From: JBBQVS01 sp964250765
GTDB lineage: Bacteria; Chloroflexota; Ktedonobacteria; Ktedonobacterales; Ktedonobacteraceae
Assembly (NCBI GenBank): GCA_964250765.1
Contig: CAXUHF010000011.1
Span: 1-64,000, forward strand
DNA: 64,000 nucleotides
Direction of reading: 5' to 3'
Shown: positions 61,273 to 64,000 of the stretch, in pieces
Numbering within the stretch: position 1 is the stretch's first letter
How the letters are laid out: the number at the start of each line of letters is the position of its first letter
Position numbers and translations under genes: made by a program
Notes under the pieces: model-generated
Databases searched by the model: none
The model's input: the letters and a program-made list of their open reading frames with translations, nothing else
What the model was told of the DNA's origin: nothing

Positions 61273-62682
61273 TCAGTCCTCCCGACCCAGGAAATAGAGC
61301 AAGTCGCCCAGGACAAAGCGCCCTCGTATGAAATGTCCATTACGGACCGCAAAATCGTACTCTTCTTGACTGATTGACGGTTTTAACGCTTGTGGTGTGA
61401 GTGGCGCACCTGATTGTTCAAGAATACGTTGCACGATTTCAGGTGAGCGGACAAGCGAGGCAAGTTTGGGACGATATTCCGCTTGCCACCTTGCACAAAA
61501 CTGTTCAAAATGGACGCGGTTCGTGCGCCACAGTGCCAGTTTTTTACTGTAATCGCTCCAGCATTCTTGAGCCATCGCACCGCTTGGGTCTATAGATTGA
61601 AACAGCGATTGGATAAGAGCATGTAGTGGAGCCTCATCAGGATAACACGCATCAATGTTCACACTACTTGGGTCAAACGTATCAAGAAAACGCTGGTACA
61701 ACCTTGACGCAGTAATTGTTGCCACACCTACTTGTGCACCATGTAGAGCAAGACCACGCTGATAGTAATCTGCAATCATATCTAATACATGCGAGGTCAC
61801 ATGTTCAGTGCCAGAAATCGGAGCCGACATATTGACGATAGACTGTGCAATTCCCGCTAGCAGGAGTGCACGAGCGACTACCGCCTCCCCTGCATATGAA
61901 CGCTGGTCTATGCCAACAGCATTTTCTAGCAAGATAGTATCAAGGTTATCCAGTAGAGCAAGTGGGACTTCGCTATAGATACTCACAAGACCAAGTACAC
62001 TTGCAAGATACCAGTCCCCGTAAGCGACAAAACGTGCGCAACAATCGCCTACTCCTGCTGTCGTCAGTGCCTTTGGCGAAGAGGCAAGCACGTGCAAATC
62101 AGCAAGAATAGCAGTAGGGTAGCGCGAGGGAACGGTACGCTTGACGCCATCTTTCAACAATACTGCCATGCTCGCAGCATAGGCAGTTACAGAATTGGCG
62201 GTTTGACAACAAATGTAGACACTGCGTCGCTCTTCACGATGTTGCTCATCATAAAGGTATGCTGCATGTTTGGCGATATCGGTGACGGTTCCACCTCCAA
62301 GCCCAATGAGAGCGAGACCAGGAGTAAGAGCTGCATGCACGCGCTCAACTTGCTCAAAGTCCGCGTGTACAAGGCCATACGCATCGCTCGGAAGCCACAG
62401 CATTTGTACATCATAGCCAGCCTGTTGCAACAAGCTCTGCACAAACGGCTTCAGGTCCTGCTCTTCACGACGCATAGGAGTTTCATCCACCACCAATAGC
62501 ACACGCCCTCCATGAGCAACGCCCACTCGTCTCAAAACGGCAGGAAGTTCCAGTAGCACGTCGGGACCGATATGTATCTCGTCGATATCAATTGGGCGCA
62601 GTTGTGCTTGTGAGTCCTTCTGGTCTGTTAACCAACGTTTCAATGTTGGAATATCCGCTGGGTCAAGAGGGAAAGTTGTCAT
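61273..62682 (-). CDS. Glycerol-1-phosphate-dehydrogenase-like (AraM/EgsA-type) protein
   Basis: 469 aa, longer than AraM (about 400). GLGGGTVTDIAKHAAY (about 127) NAD-binding, CQTANSVTAYAA (about 160), KRTVPSRYPTAILADLHVL, then the metal ligands: TAGVGDCCARF (Asp, about 210), SGTEHVTSHVLDM (His) and GLALHGAQVGVAT (His). AraM makes sn-glycerol-1-phosphate. The C-terminal ~100 residues are extra. The start overlaps the FGGY stop by four bases (ATGA), so they are coupled. It could act on another polyol phosphate made by the kinase. Confidence 0.82.
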   Translation of the reverse strand: MTTFPLDPADIPTLKRWLTDQKDSQAQLRPIDIDEIHIGPDVLLELPAVLRRVGVAHGGRVLLVVDETPMRREEQDLKPFVQSLLQQAGYDVQMLWLPSDAYGLVHADFEQVERVHAALTPGLALIGLGGGTVTDIAKHAAYLYDEQHREERRSVYICCQTANSVTAYAASMAVLLKDGVKRTVPSRYPTAILADLHVLASSPKALTTAGVGDCCARFVAYGDWYLASVLGLVSIYSEVPLALLDNLDTILLENAVGIDQRSYAGEAVVARALLLAGIAQSIVNMSAPISGTEHVTSHVLDMIADYYQRGLALHGAQVGVATITASRLYQRFLDTFDPSSVNIDACYPDEAPLHALIQSLFQSIDPSGAMAQECWSDYSKKLALWRTNRVHFEQFCARWQAEYRPKLASLVRSPEIVQRILEQSGAPLTPQALKPSISQEEYDFAVRNGHFIRGRFVLGDLLYFLGRED

Positions 62683-64000
62683 CGTTGTGCTCCCTTTCGG
62701 AACGGTTCTTGTAAAGCAGCATATACCTCGCGGTACAGGGCATATGCATCATCATACACCTGTCTATGTGCAGTGTCAGGTTCCACATAGGTTTCCACGC
62801 CTACACACGCCTGTACCGCTTCGTGTAAGTTGGTAAATAGGCCACAAGAGACACCTGCAAGAAGTGCCGCACCAAGGGCAGTAGTCTCCAATTCATGTGG
62901 CACGCTTACCGGAAGCCCTGTCACATCGGCCTTCATTTGCAACCAGACACGTCCTTTTGCACCACCCGACACCGCACGAATTTCTTGAGGCTGTAATCCA
63001 ATCTCCGCCATGCGATCTACATTGTCTTTGAGACCATACACCGTTCCCTCAAGGAGCGCACGAACCATGTGTCCACGTCCATGCGCAAGGCTCAAGCCAA
63101 AGAAGACACCCCGTGCATCAGCATTCCAGGTGGGGGTCATCGCCCCGCTTAGACAAGGTAGGAAAAGAAGACCATCGGCGGCGGCGGGCGTCTGCTCGGC
63201 CTCGGCATTTAGTATGTCATAGGGGCTTATGCCACGGTGCGCCGCGAGAGCGCGTTCATGAGAGGCAAAGGTATCGAGAAACCAACGGTAGCTCCCACCT
63301 GAAACAAAACCAGGATTTTCGATTAACCAGGCCAATGGGTCAGCATGGCAATGCGTTTCTAATAATCCGCCTTCGTCAAAGATAGGAACAGAAGAGACCG
63401 CGCAGATTGGTTCGGCGGTACCATTGATGTCACACACGATATTACTGCTAGTCACTCCTGCACCCACGCAAGCAGCGTGTTCATCACCGCTACCAACAGC
63501 AACTAGCGTTTTTGTCGTTAACCCCAGACGCTCGGCTGCATTGTGAGTAAGTGGACCGATGATGCTCGTTGCTCCATCAATACGTCCCAATTGCTGTTCG
63601 TCTAGCCCCAGCACATTGACGAGAGGCTGTGCCCATTTTTTGTGTTTCACGTCGAAAAGGAGTGTCGAGGATGCATTGGAGTAATCGACAACAGCTTCCC
63701 CCGTGAGACGATATGCCATATAGCTGCCTGGAAGCAACAGATGGCGCGACTGCTCAAAAATATGCGGTTCATTATCGCGTATCCAGAGTATTTTCGGTGC
63801 GACATGCGAGGCGTCCAGGTTGGCGCCTGTCAGGTGAAAGAGCGTTGTGGCATCGCAAAACTGTGCAAGCGTTGCACATTGCGCAGTGGCGCGACGGTCA
63901 AGCCAGATAATCGCGGGACGCAAGACATCTCCGTGTTTGCCAACACACACAAGGCCATCCACCTGACTCGCAAGTGCAAGGGCAACGATAGACTCAGGAT
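62679..64000 (-). CDS. FGGY-family carbohydrate kinase, 5' end beyond window
   Basis: At least 440 residues; the frame stays open to the edge (…LALASQVDGLVCVG), and the N-terminal glycine-rich phosphate-binding part (about 60-70 residues) is missing. Visible: AIIWLDRRA, the GSGDEHAACVGAG segment, ICAVSSVP, GLLFLPCLSGAMTPTWNADA, and the C-terminal AVSGGAKGRVWLQMKADVTG ATPase motif. It resembles xylulose/glycerol-type kinases. It is translationally coupled to the G1PDH-like gene, so the two probably act on one polyol or sugar. The apparent GTG start near 63962 is internal. Confidence 0.9.
   Translation of the reverse strand, partial: PESIVALALASQVDGLVCVGKHGDVLRPAIIWLDRRATAQCATLAQFCDATTLFHLTGANLDASHVAPKILWIRDNEPHIFEQSRHLLLPGSYMAYRLTGEAVVDYSNASSTLLFDVKHKKWAQPLVNVLGLDEQQLGRIDGATSIIGPLTHNAAERLGLTTKTLVAVGSGDEHAACVGAGVTSSNIVCDINGTAEPICAVSSVPIFDEGGLLETHCHADPLAWLIENPGFVSGGSYRWFLDTFASHERALAAHRGISPYDILNAEAEQTPAAADGLLFLPCLSGAMTPTWNADARGVFFGLSLAHGRGHMVRALLEGTVYGLKDNVDRMAEIGLQPQEIRAVSGGAKGRVWLQMKADVTGLPVSVPHELETTALGAALLAGVSCGLFTNLHEAVQACVGVETYVEPDTAHRQVYDDAYALYREVYAALQEPFRKGAQR

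Noticed and set aside
1..64000. tRNA and rRNA genes
   Set aside because: Reading both strands I saw no cloverleaf with a TTCRANNC arm or rRNA signature; a tRNA search program would be decisive.

Overview
The window looks like a chromosomal stretch of a Chloroflexota bacterium, most likely of the class Ktedonobacteria. The basis is the gene mix: small secreted proteins of unknown function, zinc-ribbon proteins, TPR-roadblock genes, many MFS pumps and P450s, SigZ-type ECF sigma factors, and intergenic regions packed with inverted repeats. This assignment is inference; there is no rRNA or marker gene. The sequence is a scaffold with two 10-N gaps (11135-11144 and 32616-32625), and both gaps lie inside palindromes.

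The most striking content is a mycofactocin locus spread over about 3.7-24.7 kb. It holds mftF (peptide glycosyltransferase, 5370-6977), translationally coupled to a GxGYxYP putative glycosidase; mftC (radical SAM maturase) and mftB (peptide chaperone) on the minus strand; and a 52-codon mftA (14432-14590), too short for routine ORF calling, whose product ends in IDGICGVY. The start codon of a mycofactocin-type SDR lies inside the last codons of mftA. Next come an NDMA-type zinc alcohol dehydrogenase flanked by two Mg-chelatase-like ATPases (one AAA-VWA, one AAA), an acyl-CoA ligase, a P450, a MaoC hydratase and a metallo-beta-lactamase-fold protein. Together they read as redox-cofactor synthesis plus alcohol-to-acid-to-CoA catabolism. 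mftD, mftE, mftG and mftR are not in the window. An Rrf2 regulator and a thioredoxin-reductase-like flavoprotein with matching operators sit between mftB and mftA.

24.9-36 kb is accessory: a cupin, two PH-like membrane paralogs (one truncated), a CoiA-like nuclease, a BRO-N protein, an MFS pump, an amidohydrolase, a NUDIX protein, a mercuric-reductase-like flavoprotein, and an SDR with a divergent TetR. 36-43 kb is metabolic: a GH42 beta-galactosidase, an E1-alpha paralog with a degenerate thiamine-diphosphate motif, a P450, and an alpha-beta fused 2-oxoacid dehydrogenase E1. 43-54.7 kb holds a zinc-ribbon protein, an M16 peptidase-TPR-roadblock-Ndk operon, a CPBP protease, a GyrI-like protein, NUDIX, a methyltransferase, an APH-like kinase and a membrane protein. 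54.7-64 kb has two glycosyltransferases of the rSAM-associated type, a SigZ-ArsM pair, a Tes/MJ0619-like radical SAM enzyme, and an FAD-oxidase / glycerol-1-phosphate-dehydrogenase-like / FGGY-kinase operon that runs off the right edge.

Two kinds of inverted repeat recur. One is a dispersed MITE-like family with GTAGGG...CCCTAC or AACGGACGCCC...GGGCGTCCGTT ends (nine examples). The other is long, mutually unrelated perfect hairpins at gene 3' ends, probably bidirectional terminators; the longest is a loopless 78-bp palindrome at 44083-44160. I saw no tRNA, rRNA or CRISPR.
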